Counted from the stretch's first letter, positions 39,074-48,523 are shown. The stretch is DNA of 64,000 nt from Croceibacterium_A sp035626815 (GCA_035626815.1 DASPMY010000012.1:1-64000); one strand, 5' to 3'. Numbers and translations are program-made. Notes: a model not told the origin generated them from the sequence alone.

Positions 39074-41284
39074 TTAGGCGAACTGCTTCGGGTCGATCGG
39101 CAGGCTGCGGACGCGCTTGCCGGTGAGGGCGAACAGCGCGTTGGTCAGCGCCGGGATCACCGGCGGCAGCGCCGGCTCGCCCATGCCGGTCGGCGGGTTG
39201 TCGGACCGGACGAACTCGGTGGTGATCTTCGGCGTCACCGGCATGCGCGGCAGCTGGTAATCGTGGAAGTTCGATTGCTTGGCGCCGCCGTTCTCGATCT
39301 CGACCGCAAGGCCCATTGCCTGGCCGAGGCCGTCGATCACCGAGCCCTCGACCTGGTTCAGCGCCCCGAACGGGTTGATCACGTGGCTGCCGACGTCGCC
39401 CGCGACCCACACGTTGTGGACCACCGGCGTGCCGCGGCTGCCCACGCTCGCCTCGACCACTTCGGCGAAGTAGCCGAGGTGGCTGTAGTAGAAGCCGAAG
39501 CCCTTGGCCCGGCCGCCGCCCGCCGGGGCGCTCCAGTCCGACAGCGCCATGGCCTTCTCGATCACCGCCTTGGCGCGCGGCGGGCTGAACCCGGGCTGCG
39601 GGCCGAACGGGCCGTTGGTGCCGGGGAACGGCTCGCGGTCGCCGAGCAGCTCGAGCATCAGCGTCGGCAGATCCTTGCCCTGTGCGTGGGCGACCTCGTC
39701 GAGGAAGGACTGGTAGGCGAACGACAGCGCGTTGGAGCGCGGGGCGCGCAGCGCGCCCGTCGGCACGCGCGTCTCGATCGTCGACTGGCCGAGGCGCATG
39801 TGGTCGAGGAACTTCACCGGGAACTCGTCCGGGGTCATCGAGGTCTCGAGCGACACCTGCCCGTTATGCGTGAAGGTGACGAAGTGGTTGTCCATGCCGA
39901 CGAGCTGGCCGCTCGCGTCGAGCGCGGCGCGCATGCGGTGCCAGCCGGCCGGGCGGTAGAAGTCCTGGCGGACGTCGTCCTCCCGGCTCCAGATCAGCTG
40001 GATCGGCACGCCCGGCTTCTCGGCCGCGATGGCCGCCGCCTGGACCATGAAGTCGTTGGTCAGGCGCCGGCCGAAGCCGCCGCCCATGCGGGTGATGTGG
40101 ATGGCGATTTTGTCGGGCGCGATGCCGAGCTGCTTGGCGATGCCCTGCGCGCCGGCCGTCGGGTTCTGGGTCGGCGCCCACAGCTCGACCTTGCCGTCCT
40201 CGTGCATCAGCGCGGTGCAGTTCATCGGCTCCATCGCCACGTGGGCGAGGAACGGGTAGCTGTAATCGGCCTCGATCACTTTCGCCGCCCCGGCAAAGGC
40301 CGCGGTGACGTCGCCGGCCTCGCCGAGCACGCTTCCGGGCGCCGCCGCCATCAGCTCGGCCGCACGGGCGTTGTAGCCCGCCGTGCTGTGGCTGCCCCAT
40401 TCGCCGGCGTCCCACTGGACGGCGAGCTTCTTGCGGGCCTGGTCGGCGATCCACCAGTTGCGCGCGATCACGGCGACGCCGTCGACCAGCAGCGCAGGAT
40501 CGTCGCCGCCTTGCATGACGATGACGTCCTCCACCCCCGGCATGGCCTTGACCTCGTTGAGGTTGGCGGAAACGAACCTGGCGCCGAACGTCGCCGGCCG
40601 CTCGAACACCGCGTAGCGCAGGCCCGGCAGCTGGGTGTCGACGCCGAAGATCGGCTCGCCGCGAACGATGCGCGGCGAATCGATCCCGGCGATGGCGCGG
40701 CCGATGATGGTGAAGTCCTTCGGGTCCTTGAGTGTCACCTGGGCCGGGTCGGGCGGGGTGAGCGCCGCGGCGGCTGTCGCCACCTCGCCGTAGCTGAGCG
40801 CGCGCCCGCTCCGATCGAGGATCCGGCCCTTCTCGGTCCGCAGCGTGTCCGCGGGCACGCCCCAGCGCTGCGCGGCGGCCGCCAGCAGCATCTGCCGCGC
40901 GGCGGCGCCGACCTGGCGCATCGGCAGCCAGTTCATCGGCGTGGCGAAGCTGCCGCCGGCGAACTGGAAGCCGTACTTCTGCGGGTCGAAGTCGGCCTGG
41001 GTGATGCGCACCTGGTCCCAGTCGGCGTCGAGCTCGTCGGCGATCAGCATCGGCAGCATCGTCTTGATGCCCTGGCCGATCTCGGGGTTCTTGCCGACGA
41101 TGGTGATGGTGTTGTCGGGCGCGATCGAGACGTAGGCGCTGAGCTCGGCCGCCGCCGGCGCCGCGCCGGCGACCGTGGCGGCGCGCGCGATCATCGGCAT
41201 CGACGCGGTGAGGACCAGCCCGCCGCCGGCCAGGGCGCCGGCCTTGAGCAGCGTGCGGCGGCTGAGGGCGATCGACTCAGACAT
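39074..41284 (-). CDS. Molybdopterin-binding subunit, isoquinoline 1-oxidoreductase beta-like
   Basis: A 736-aa aldehyde-oxidase/xanthine-dehydrogenase family large subunit. It has a Tat signal (SRRTLLKAGALAGGGLVLTAS), so the folded molybdenum enzyme should be exported. Cofactor motifs include ITRMGGGFGRRLTNDFMVQA, EWGSHSTAGYNARAAEL and a C-terminal GDVGSHVINPFGALNQVEGSVIDGLGQAMG. Its partner is the [2Fe-2S] subunit just upstream, overlapping by 8 bp. Likely hydroxylates an N-heterocycle or aldehyde with water and passes electrons out through the 2Fe-2S clusters. Substrate cannot be named. Confidence 0.9.
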   Translation of the reverse strand: MSESIALSRRTLLKAGALAGGGLVLTASMPMIARAATVAGAAPAAAELSAYVSIAPDNTITIVGKNPEIGQGIKTMLPMLIADELDADWDQVRITQADFDPQKYGFQFAGGSFATPMNWLPMRQVGAAARQMLLAAAAQRWGVPADTLRTEKGRILDRSGRALSYGEVATAAAALTPPDPAQVTLKDPKDFTIIGRAIAGIDSPRIVRGEPIFGVDTQLPGLRYAVFERPATFGARFVSANLNEVKAMPGVEDVIVMQGGDDPALLVDGVAVIARNWWIADQARKKLAVQWDAGEWGSHSTAGYNARAAELMAAAPGSVLGEAGDVTAAFAGAAKVIEADYSYPFLAHVAMEPMNCTALMHEDGKVELWAPTQNPTAGAQGIAKQLGIAPDKIAIHITRMGGGFGRRLTNDFMVQAAAIAAEKPGVPIQLIWSREDDVRQDFYRPAGWHRMRAALDASGQLVGMDNHFVTFTHNGQVSLETSMTPDEFPVKFLDHMRLGQSTIETRVPTGALRAPRSNALSFAYQSFLDEVAHAQGKDLPTLMLELLGDREPFPGTNGPFGPQPGFSPPRAKAVIEKAMALSDWSAPAGGGRAKGFGFYYSHLGYFAEVVEASVGSRGTPVVHNVWVAGDVGSHVINPFGALNQVEGSVIDGLGQAMGLAVEIENGGAKQSNFHDYQLPRMPVTPKITTEFVRSDNPPTGMGEPALPPVIPALTNALFALTGKRVRSLPIDPKQFA

Positions 41285-41747
41285 TGGCGGTTCCCTTCTC
41301 GGCCACCAGCGCGATCGCGTCGTGGATGCGGGTGTAGCAGGCGCAGCGGCAGATGTTGCCGGCCATGGCCGACTGGATCTGGTCGCTGCTCGGCTTCGGG
41401 TTGCGGGCGAGGAGCGCGCTGGCGTTCATCAGCTGGCCGGCCTGGCAATAGCCGCACTGCATCACGTCGGTGTCGAGCCAGGCTTCCTGCAGCGCCCGGC
41501 CGACGGACGTCTCGGCGAGGGCCTCGATGGTGGTCACCTTCTTGTCGCCGATCGAGCCCACCGGCAGCGAGCACGAGCGGGTCGCCACGCCATCGACGTG
41601 CACGGTGCACGCCCCGCACAGGCCCATGCCGCAGCCGAACTTGGTCCCGACCATGCCGAGCTCGTTGCGCAGCGCCCACAGCAGCGGCATTTCCGCCGGC
41701 ACGTCGAGCTCGCGAGCCTCGCCGTTGATGTCGACCCGATAGGCCAT
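41277..41747 (-). CDS. (2Fe-2S) subunit, isoquinoline 1-oxidoreductase alpha-like
   Basis: A 156-aa iron-sulfur protein. The plant-type ferredoxin cluster is KFGCGMGLCGACTVHVDG with the fourth Cys at RSCSLP, and the second cluster is MQCGYCQAGQLM and GNICRCACYTRIHDAI. There is no FAD domain, matching the two-subunit exported hydroxylases. It has an 8-bp overlap with the large subunit and starts 124 bp after the quinoprotein operon, possibly on the same transcript. Confidence 0.92.
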   Translation of the reverse strand: MAYRVDINGEARELDVPAEMPLLWALRNELGMVGTKFGCGMGLCGACTVHVDGVATRSCSLPVGSIGDKKVTTIEALAETSVGRALQEAWLDTDVMQCGYCQAGQLMNASALLARNPKPSSDQIQSAMAGNICRCACYTRIHDAIALVAEKGTANV

Positions 41748-41870
41748 GAAAGTCTCCCGTCTGCGGCGAGCGCCGCGATCCCGATGCGGCGCCAGCGGTA
41801 AGGCACCGGACAAAGTCAAACCCTCCCGTAGCGGACGGCAGCGATTCTGGAAAGCGGGCGTTGCCGGGCG

Positions 41871-44036
41871 CTAGCGGCCCTGGCCCCAGTCCTCGTTGGC
41901 GCGCGCGATCAGGTACGCATGAATCGCCTCGGCATCGTCCTCGCTCAGCAGATCGGCGAAGCTGGCCATCCCTTTGTCGAGGTAGAGCCCGCGCAGGACG
42001 ATGTCGTTGAACTTGCCGTGGGTCGCCGCAGTCATGTGGCGCAAGTCCTTGACCCCGCCGATCGCGTTGCGGCCGTGGCACACCGCACAGGTGTCGGCGA
42101 ACAACTGGGCGCCGCGCTGCACCGCCGCCTCGCTCGCCCGCAGCGGCGGCGGCGGCGACACCGCGGCGGTCGCCTCGAGCGGCGGCAGCTGCGCCGTGCC
42201 GCCGAGCCGGAACACCAACAGCCGCGCCTTCGCCCGCGGCAGCTCGATCCCCGCACCCTGCTCGATCTGCGCCGCGCCGCCGCCCCAGCCGGCGTTGATC
42301 GCGACGTACTGCACCCCGTCGAGCAGGTAGGTGATGCCGCCGGCGACCGGCGCGCTTTGCGTCGGGAACTCCCACAGCACCGCACCGGTGCGCGCGTCGA
42401 ACGCGGCGAACGTCTGCCAGGTGGTGCCTTCGAACACCAGGTCGCTGGCGGTGACGAACACCCCGCCGTTGCCGTGGCGCGGCAGCTCGACCTGCCACGC
42501 GGCGCGCTGCTCGACCGGATCCCACGCGGTCAGCCAGGCCTTCTCGATCGCGTTGGCCTGCGCCTGCAACGGCGCGCGCGTGGCCGCCATGTCGGGACCG
42601 AAGCCGCCCCAGCCGCTGTTCGAGCGCCGCGGCTGCGGCCTCCAGTTCGGCTGCAGAGCGTAGACGAAGCCCGACTGGTAGGCGGGAAAATAGGCGAGCC
42701 GCGTGCGCGGGCTGAAGGCCATCGGGAACCAGTTGTGCGCCCCGCCCGGCCCCGGCATGACCAACTTGGGCTCGAAGCCGTAGCGCACCGCTTCGCTGGT
42801 GATCGGGCGTCCCTCGTCGTCGAAGCCCTCGTTCCAGTTCTGCATGACGTGCGCGCCGGCGCTGATGAACTCGCCGGTCTTGCGGTCGAGCACGTAGAAG
42901 AACCCGTTCTTCGGCGCCTGCATCAGCACCTGGCGTTGCCGCCCGGCGATCGCGAGGTCGGCGGTGACGATCGAGCTCGTGCAGGTCCAGTCCCACTCCT
43001 CGCCCGGGTTCATCTGGTAGTGCCACGCGTAGCTGCCGTCGGCGGCATGGAGCGCGACGATCGAGCACACGAACAGGTTGTCGCCCTGGTTCTGCGAACG
43101 GTAGTAGCGTGAATGAGGCGAGGCGTTGCCGGTGCCGACGTAGACCAGGTCGAGCTCCGGATCGTACGCGATCGAATCCCATGGATTGGCGCCCCCGCCG
43201 AGCTGCTTCCACAAGCCGTCCTCGGACCAGGTCGCGCGGACCCAGTCCATGACCGGGTCGGAGGCTTCGCCGTCGAGGCCCCTGGCGGGATCGTTCGGCG
43301 TCAGGAAGAACTTCCACAGCTTCTCGCCGGTCTCGGCGCTGTACGCCGAGACGAACCCGCGCACCCCAAAGTCGCCGCCGGACTGGCCGATCACCACCTT
43401 GTCGCCGAACACCCGCGGCGCGCCGGTGATGGCATAAGTGAAGTCGTCGCCGAAGGTGCGCGTCGTCCACAGCGGCTGCCCGGTGGCCTTGTCGAGCGCG
43501 ATCAGGCGCCCGTCGAGCGTGGCGATGATGACCCTGTTCTTCCACAGCGCCAGGCCGCGCGAGACCGGCTCGCAACAGGCGTAGCGGGCGTGCTCGCGCG
43601 GGACTTGCGGATCGTAGGTCCACAGCCGCTCGCCGGTCCTCGCGTCGTAGGCGATGGTCACGTTGAACGGCAGGATGTTGTAGAGCACGCCGTTCGCGTA
43701 AATCGGGGTCGCCTCGACCCCGCGATAAGTATCGAGATCGTCGAACCACGCCAGCCCGAGCCGGCTCACGTTCGAAGCGTCGATCTGGGTCAGCGGGCTG
43801 TAGCGCTGCGCGGTGTAGTCGCGCCCGTCGCTCGGCCAGTTTTCCGGGCGCGGCGTCCAGTTCTCGTCCTGGTCGCCGGGCCGAGGGGTTGCCGCGGCCG
43901 TTACCGCAGCCGACAACTCGCCGTCCCACTGTGGCCGCGGCGAGCCACCTGTGGCCGCGCACCCGGCGATGAGCATCGCCGCGACGGGCGCAAGCAGAGC
44001 ACCCGCGCACAGCGGGCTTCGGCTTGTCACGGTCAT
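41871..44036 (-). CDS. Quinohemoprotein (PQQ + c-heme) alcohol dehydrogenase, lipoprotein
   Basis: A 721-aa type II quinoprotein dehydrogenase. The N-terminus ends with a lipobox (LIAGC), so it is probably tethered to a periplasmic membrane face, which is unusual. The eight-bladed PQQ propeller includes ARYACCEPVSRGLAL with the vicinal Cys pair, and WEFPTQSAPVAGGITYLLDGVQYVAI. A C-terminal cytochrome domain carries CAVCHG. It oxidises alcohols and passes electrons to cytochrome c. ATG overlaps the preceding NTF2-like stop (ATGA). Substrate unknown. Confidence 0.92.
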   Translation of the reverse strand: MTVTSRSPLCAGALLAPVAAMLIAGCAATGGSPRPQWDGELSAAVTAAATPRPGDQDENWTPRPENWPSDGRDYTAQRYSPLTQIDASNVSRLGLAWFDDLDTYRGVEATPIYANGVLYNILPFNVTIAYDARTGERLWTYDPQVPREHARYACCEPVSRGLALWKNRVIIATLDGRLIALDKATGQPLWTTRTFGDDFTYAITGAPRVFGDKVVIGQSGGDFGVRGFVSAYSAETGEKLWKFFLTPNDPARGLDGEASDPVMDWVRATWSEDGLWKQLGGGANPWDSIAYDPELDLVYVGTGNASPHSRYYRSQNQGDNLFVCSIVALHAADGSYAWHYQMNPGEEWDWTCTSSIVTADLAIAGRQRQVLMQAPKNGFFYVLDRKTGEFISAGAHVMQNWNEGFDDEGRPITSEAVRYGFEPKLVMPGPGGAHNWFPMAFSPRTRLAYFPAYQSGFVYALQPNWRPQPRRSNSGWGGFGPDMAATRAPLQAQANAIEKAWLTAWDPVEQRAAWQVELPRHGNGGVFVTASDLVFEGTTWQTFAAFDARTGAVLWEFPTQSAPVAGGITYLLDGVQYVAINAGWGGGAAQIEQGAGIELPRAKARLLVFRLGGTAQLPPLEATAAVSPPPPLRASEAAVQRGAQLFADTCAVCHGRNAIGGVKDLRHMTAATHGKFNDIVLRGLYLDKGMASFADLLSEDDAEAIHAYLIARANEDWGQGR

Positions 44037-44821
44037 CGATCCCTCGGCGGCTCGGCGATCGGCTGGGTGCCGTCGGCGAGTCGGCCGACCTCGAAAGCGG
44101 CGGCCTGCTCGGACGTGCCCGGCGGGCGGTGATAGGCGCCCACTTGGCCGGTATCGGGCACGAACGGCTTGCCGGTCACCGGGTTCGGATAGTGGAACGG
44201 CACAATATAATACGCCGGGTAGGTCAGGTAGACCGTCGTCGGCGGCAGGTCCGGCGGCGGGTCGAACTTGTCGGGCCAGGTGTTGTTGAGCGCGTTCTTC
44301 CCCCACCCTTCCCAGCTGGTGTACATCGTGAACGGACCCGACAGCCGGCTGATCCGCCACACGCCGTCATCGCCCTTGCGGTATTCGTTCTCGTACAGCG
44401 GCAGGCCCCAGCCCGCGTTGCTCATCACGAAGGCGCGGCTGCGGACCCAGCCGATCCGGCCGTCGGGCGAGATGTCGGGGATCGGCTGGAACTGCATGTG
44501 CTGCGCCAGCACGTTGTCCTTGGCCCCTTCCGCCCCGAAGGCCGTCTGCATGTACTCGAGCACCCGCGCGCGGCCGACGAAGATGCCCTTCCCGCCGATC
44601 TCGAGCGTGGCGTCCTCGGCGAACAGTTCCGACAGCCGGGTCCACTGGCCCTCATCGACGAAGTAGCCGTAGACCTTCTGCAGCCGCTCGATCGCGTTCA
44701 TGTCCTCGAGCCGCGCGATGCGGGCCTCGAGCTGGTCGAGGCGTTCATCGGTCGACTGCGCGGCGGCCGGCGCCGCGGCAATGGCGAGCACCGCCACCAC
44801 GAGGGGAAGCGCGAGCCTCAC
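44033..44821 (-). CDS. Secreted SnoaL/NTF2-like protein, third copy
   Basis: A 262-aa exported protein (GTG start, signal RLALPLVVAVLAIAAAPAAAQ). A coiled-coil-like linker (DERLDQLEARIARLEDMNAIERLQ) leads into VYGYFVDEGQWTRLSELFAEDATLEIGGKGIFVG, an NTF2-like core. The C-terminus contains HYPNPVTGKPF, shared as HPVTG with its two neighbours. It overlaps the previous gene by GTGA and the quinoprotein by ATGA. Likely binds or processes the same small molecule as the dehydrogenase. Confidence 0.82.
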   Translation of the reverse strand: MRLALPLVVAVLAIAAAPAAAQSTDERLDQLEARIARLEDMNAIERLQKVYGYFVDEGQWTRLSELFAEDATLEIGGKGIFVGRARVLEYMQTAFGAEGAKDNVLAQHMQFQPIPDISPDGRIGWVRSRAFVMSNAGWGLPLYENEYRKGDDGVWRISRLSGPFTMYTSWEGWGKNALNNTWPDKFDPPPDLPPTTVYLTYPAYYIVPFHYPNPVTGKPFVPDTGQVGAYHRPPGTSEQAAAFEVGRLADGTQPIAEPPRDR

Positions 44822-45528
44822 TTCGGCCTCGCCACGTCGTCGGCCGGCTGCGTCACCGGCAGGGCTTCCCCCGTCACCGGATGGACGAAGCTGAACGGGG
44901 GCGTATAGCCCGAGGGAAAGGCGCGATAGACCTCGGTCGGCGGCCGGTCGGGCGGGAACAGCGCGCTCGGCCCCTCTAGGCGCAGCGCGCCGCGGCCGAA
45001 GCCGAGGTCGTAGTCGGCCATAGCCTGGACGTAGAAGTGCAGCTTGCTGATTTTCCAGATGCCGCGCTCCTTGACGTAGGCGTTCTCGTATTGGCCCACG
45101 CCCCACACGCCGTTCGCGCCGGGCTCCGACAGCATCACCATCCCCTGCCACCGCGCGGTGGCGGTGCGCCCGTCCGGCGCGATGGTGATGACCGACTGCA
45201 ATTGCATGTGGTTGTTCAGCCGCCCGGGTCCGAGCCCGAGCCGTCCGAACAGCAGCAGCGCCCGCTCGATCCGCTGCTTGCCGATGTAGACCCCGCGCTG
45301 CCCGTACTCGAAGCTGCCGTCCTCGGCGAACAGATCGGCGACGGCGTCCCACAAGCCCTTGTCGAAATAGTAGCCGTAGGTCGCCTGCAGATTCTCGATC
45401 GCGTCCTCGTCCTCGAGCCGCTCGACCCGCTCGGCATATGCGGCCAGACGCGCCTCGGCCGATTGCGCCTGGGCGTGCATCGGGGCGAGCGCGGCGAGTA
45501 GAGACAAGCCGAGGGCCAAGCCGCGCAT
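44818..45528 (-). CDS. Secreted SnoaL/NTF2-like protein, second copy
   Basis: A 236-aa exported protein with signal RGLALGLSLLAALAPMHAQAQ and the same layout: coiled-coil linker, then YGYYFDKGLWDAVADLFAEDGSFEYGQRGVYIGKQRI, ending PVTGEALPVTQ. It overlaps the upstream gene by one base (TGATG) and the downstream one by GTGA. Paralogues flank it on both sides. It is about 35-45% identical in the core by eye. Confidence 0.82.
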   Translation of the reverse strand: MRGLALGLSLLAALAPMHAQAQSAEARLAAYAERVERLEDEDAIENLQATYGYYFDKGLWDAVADLFAEDGSFEYGQRGVYIGKQRIERALLLFGRLGLGPGRLNNHMQLQSVITIAPDGRTATARWQGMVMLSEPGANGVWGVGQYENAYVKERGIWKISKLHFYVQAMADYDLGFGRGALRLEGPSALFPPDRPPTEVYRAFPSGYTPPFSFVHPVTGEALPVTQPADDVARPK

Positions 45529-46226
45529 CAGTGGTGCTCCTCCACCCCGCGCCCCGTCACCGGGTGCGCGGTGGGGAACGGGGTGATCAGCGTCCCCGGA
45601 AAGCTCCTGTACCGGGCTCCCCCGCGCCGGTCCGGCGGGAAATCCATCGACGCCTGGCTCCGCGTCAGCCCTTCACCCGGCTGCAGCCGGGCCCAGCCTT
45701 CGGCGTACGGCGCCACGAAATAGACCCACAGCCTGAGGTCCTTGATCTTCCAGACCCCTTCTTCCTTCACGTAAGTGTTCTCGTAAATGCCGTCGCGCCA
45801 TTCGGCGTGCTGCTTGTACTGCCCCAGCATTCCGAGGTCGCGCCACCGGGCGACGGCGCTCTGCCCGTCGGGCGAGACCGCGATCACCGGCTGCAGCGTC
45901 ACCCACTCGTTGAGCTGGCCGTAGACCAGCCCTTGCTGCCCGCCGTGCAGCCGGCGTAGGTATTCCTCGATGCGCTCCTTGCCGACGTAGACGCCGTCGA
46001 TCCCGATCTCGATCGTGCCGTCGTCGGCGAACAAGTCGGCCGCCTCGCCCCACAAGCCGCGGTCGACGTAGTAGCCGAACGCGCGCTGCAGCTTCTTGAC
46101 CGCGCGCGTGCCCTCGAGCCGCTCGACCCGCTCAGTCAGCGCCTCGATCTGCGCATCGACGCCTTGCGCCTGCGCGGGTGCGGCCACGGCCATCCCGGCG
46201 ACGGCGATCACGGCGACGAGCCTCAT
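45528..46226 (-). CDS. Secreted SnoaL/NTF2-like protein, first copy
   Basis: A 232-aa exported protein with signal RLVAVIAVAGMAVAAPAQAQ, coiled-coil linker, then FGYYVDRGLWGEAADLFADDGTIEIGIDGVYVGKERIEEYL and C-terminal AHPVTGRGVEEHH. Overlaps the upstream lipoprotein gene by 4 bp (ATGA). Together the three copies appear to be a duplicated set acting with the quinoprotein. Confidence 0.82.
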   Translation of the reverse strand: MRLVAVIAVAGMAVAAPAQAQGVDAQIEALTERVERLEGTRAVKKLQRAFGYYVDRGLWGEAADLFADDGTIEIGIDGVYVGKERIEEYLRRLHGGQQGLVYGQLNEWVTLQPVIAVSPDGQSAVARWRDLGMLGQYKQHAEWRDGIYENTYVKEEGVWKIKDLRLWVYFVAPYAEGWARLQPGEGLTRSQASMDFPPDRRGGARYRSFPGTLITPFPTAHPVTGRGVEEHH

Positions 46227-47176
46227 TGCCCCGCCTCGAGCGCGACCGCGTGGATCGTGAACGGCCCCGGGTCCGCGTCGCGTTTCGCCGCGTCGAACAG
46301 GTAGCCGATCTTGCCCTCGGGGACGTAGACGGTGCGGCCGACCAGGGTCATGGACGCGGGGTAATCGAGCCCCGTCGCCAGCGGGAGCATGACGGCCCGG
46401 TCGTCGGCGATCGTCACCAGCGACACGCGCCCGCCCGGCCCCTCGGCCTGGAGGAAGCGGTTTCCGCCGATCGCGCGCAGGCCGTCCGGCCCGCTGAGCG
46501 GCAGCGAGGTGGCGATCGTGGTCAGCCCGCCGAAGCGGCCTTCGGCGCGCTCGACCCGTTGCAGCAGGTTCTGCTGCACGTTGTTGACGTAGAGCGTGCC
46601 GTCGTCCGCAAAGGCGATCCCGTCGATGCCCCGCAGCTCCGCCGAAGCGGCGAATTCGGCCAGCGTCGAGGCGCCCGGAGCGAGCGTGACGATCCGCCCG
46701 CCGATCGTGTCGGTGGCATGGACGGTGCCGTCGGGCGCGATGGCGATGTCGTTGCACAGCGCCCGGGCGGTGCCGGGGAACGGGTAGCCGGAATGCAGGC
46801 GGCCGCTGGTCAGCTCGAATGCCTTGAGAGTGGCCGCGCCGGAAGCTCCGGGTCCGGGGTTCGAGCATACCCACAAAAGCCCGCGCGGATCGTCGGCGAG
46901 GACGCCGAACACCGACTGCAAGCCGTTCTCCGCGTCTGGCACGATCCACGGCACCGCCTCGCTGTCGCCCGAACGGGCGCGGTAGATAGTGCCCGGGTTG
47001 CTGCCGACGTAGATCGTGCCGAGGTTGTCGGAGGTGATGCTTTCGGGAAACACGCGGGCGCCGGCGATGCCGATGCTCGTGGGACTGTGAGCCTCGCCGG
47101 TGGTGCACGAAGCTAGCGCCGCGCAAAGCGCCGCAAGCAGCGTCAACGCGCCCCCACGCTTGATCGATGCCGGCAT
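46223..47176 (-). CDS. SMP-30/gluconolactonase-like lipoprotein
   Basis: A 317-aa lipoprotein (lipobox LASC) with a beta-propeller of SMP-30/NHL type: SITSDNLGTIYVGSNPGTIYRA, GLLWVCSNPGPG, CNDIAIAPDGTVHATDTIGG and IDGIAFADDGTLYVNNV. Such proteins bind Ca2+ and can hydrolyse lactones. It heads the five-gene overlapping operon ending in the alcohol dehydrogenase. A lactonase step after alcohol/aldehyde oxidation is plausible but unproven. Ribosome site GGGAGGG before ATG 47176. Confidence 0.85.
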   Translation of the reverse strand: MPASIKRGGALTLLAALCAALASCTTGEAHSPTSIGIAGARVFPESITSDNLGTIYVGSNPGTIYRARSGDSEAVPWIVPDAENGLQSVFGVLADDPRGLLWVCSNPGPGASGAATLKAFELTSGRLHSGYPFPGTARALCNDIAIAPDGTVHATDTIGGRIVTLAPGASTLAEFAASAELRGIDGIAFADDGTLYVNNVQQNLLQRVERAEGRFGGLTTIATSLPLSGPDGLRAIGGNRFLQAEGPGGRVSLVTIADDRAVMLPLATGLDYPASMTLVGRTVYVPEGKIGYLFDAAKRDADPGPFTIHAVALEAGQ

Positions 47177-47235
47177 GAACCCTCCCTGCGCTCGAGGGTC
47201 ATGATAGGCGGCGGAAAGGCGCTGGAAAGCCCCAA

Positions 47236-48405
47236 TTACCGGAGAGCGGCGAGCGCCACGCTGTCCGCCAGGTTCTCGGCGACCTTCTCGAGCGAGAACC
47301 GCTCCTCGTAGCGCGCCAGCGAGGCGCGGCGCATGCGCAGGAGCAACGCACGGTCCTGCGCCAGCCGGGCGATGCGCTCGGCGACCATCGCCGCGTCGCG
47401 CGGCTCGATCGCATAGCCGTTCACGCCGTCGATAACCGTCTCTTCGGTCGCCCCGTCGTGCCGCGACGCGAGCAGCGCGAGCCCATAGGCGAGGCCTTCG
47501 AACCCGGCTAGCGAGCGGTAGTCGGCGAGCGACGGGATCACCAGCACGTCGGCGGCGGCATAGAACTCTCCCAGCTCGGCATAGGGTCGCCGCCCGACGA
47601 AGCGCAGCCGCTCGCCCATCGCCAGGTCGGCGGCGCGCGCCTCGAGCTCGGCGCGCTCGGGCCCATCGCCGACGATAGTCAGCTCGATCGCTTCGCGCAC
47701 GGCGGGGTCCAGAAGCGCAAGGACCTTGAGGAGCTCGGCCATCCCCTTGCGCGGGACCAGGCTGTTGGCGAACAGCATGCGCAGCGGACCTTCTCGGGCC
47801 TCGACCCGCGCCTCGGGGCCGGGCGGGCGCGAAGTCAGGTAAGGGGCGATGCGGACCGCGCCCGGGTCGGCGCCGAGGTCCTCGACCAGGTAGCGCAGCC
47901 CTTTCGCGTCGCTGGTCTGGATGACGTCGGCCCGGCGCACCGCCCAGCGCTTGACGCGCCGGACGAGGGGGTGGGCGCTCCCCCCGCGCGCCGCGGGATC
48001 GGATTCGACCAGCAGCACCAGCCGCTTGCGCGACAGGCGGGCGGCCAGAGTGGCGATGAGCGCCGCGGGCGTGAATTCGATGGCGATCAGCACGTTCGCG
48101 GACGAAGCGCAGAGCCGGGGAAGGAGCGCCGGACCGGGAACGGCGACCGCCGTGGCGTAGGCTTCGCCGCCGGGGCTGCGGCGGCGGAGAGGGCGCCGCC
48201 ACTGGCGCATCAGCGGCAGCAGCTCGATGCCATAAGGATTGCGGAAGCGCGTGCCCGCGTCGACCGCCACCGCCATCTTCGGCACCCGCTCGCGAAAGTG
48301 TCGGAAGATCTCGCCGAAGTACATCAGGTCGCCGTCGTAGCCGTAGCTGGCGGAGACCCACAGGACGCGCAACTCGGCGAGGCGCTGGCGCTCCGTCGGT
48401 GTCAT
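47236..48405 (-). CDS. Glycosyltransferase family 4
   Basis: A 389-aa GT-B enzyme. C-terminal marks are RMLFANSLVPRKGMAELLKVL, FVGRRPYAELGEFYAAADVLVIPS and DYRSLAGFEGLAYGLALLASRHDGATEE (E-x7-E type motif). The N-terminus binds the acceptor. Divergent from the glycosyltransferase at 48524 with a 118-bp promoter region between. Donor sugar unknown. Confidence 0.87.
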   Translation of the reverse strand: MTPTERQRLAELRVLWVSASYGYDGDLMYFGEIFRHFRERVPKMAVAVDAGTRFRNPYGIELLPLMRQWRRPLRRRSPGGEAYATAVAVPGPALLPRLCASSANVLIAIEFTPAALIATLAARLSRKRLVLLVESDPAARGGSAHPLVRRVKRWAVRRADVIQTSDAKGLRYLVEDLGADPGAVRIAPYLTSRPPGPEARVEAREGPLRMLFANSLVPRKGMAELLKVLALLDPAVREAIELTIVGDGPERAELEARAADLAMGERLRFVGRRPYAELGEFYAAADVLVIPSLADYRSLAGFEGLAYGLALLASRHDGATEETVIDGVNGYAIEPRDAAMVAERIARLAQDRALLLRMRRASLARYEERFSLEKVAENLADSVALAALR

Positions 48406-48523
48406 GGCTTCGGCATCCCCCCTCCCGCCGGCGGGAAGCTAGCAGAGCGCCCGAAGCCGGGCGACTATCCGTTTCACCGGGCGGCAAACGCCTGTAGGTG
48501 GGGCCAGCGAGCAGGGGCAGCGC

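Noticed and set aside
39263..41728. Long plus-strand frame opposite the molybdenum hydroxylase genes
   Set aside because: Shadow of two well-identified minus-strand subunits; rich in His/Arg/Val/Gly repeats with no motif.
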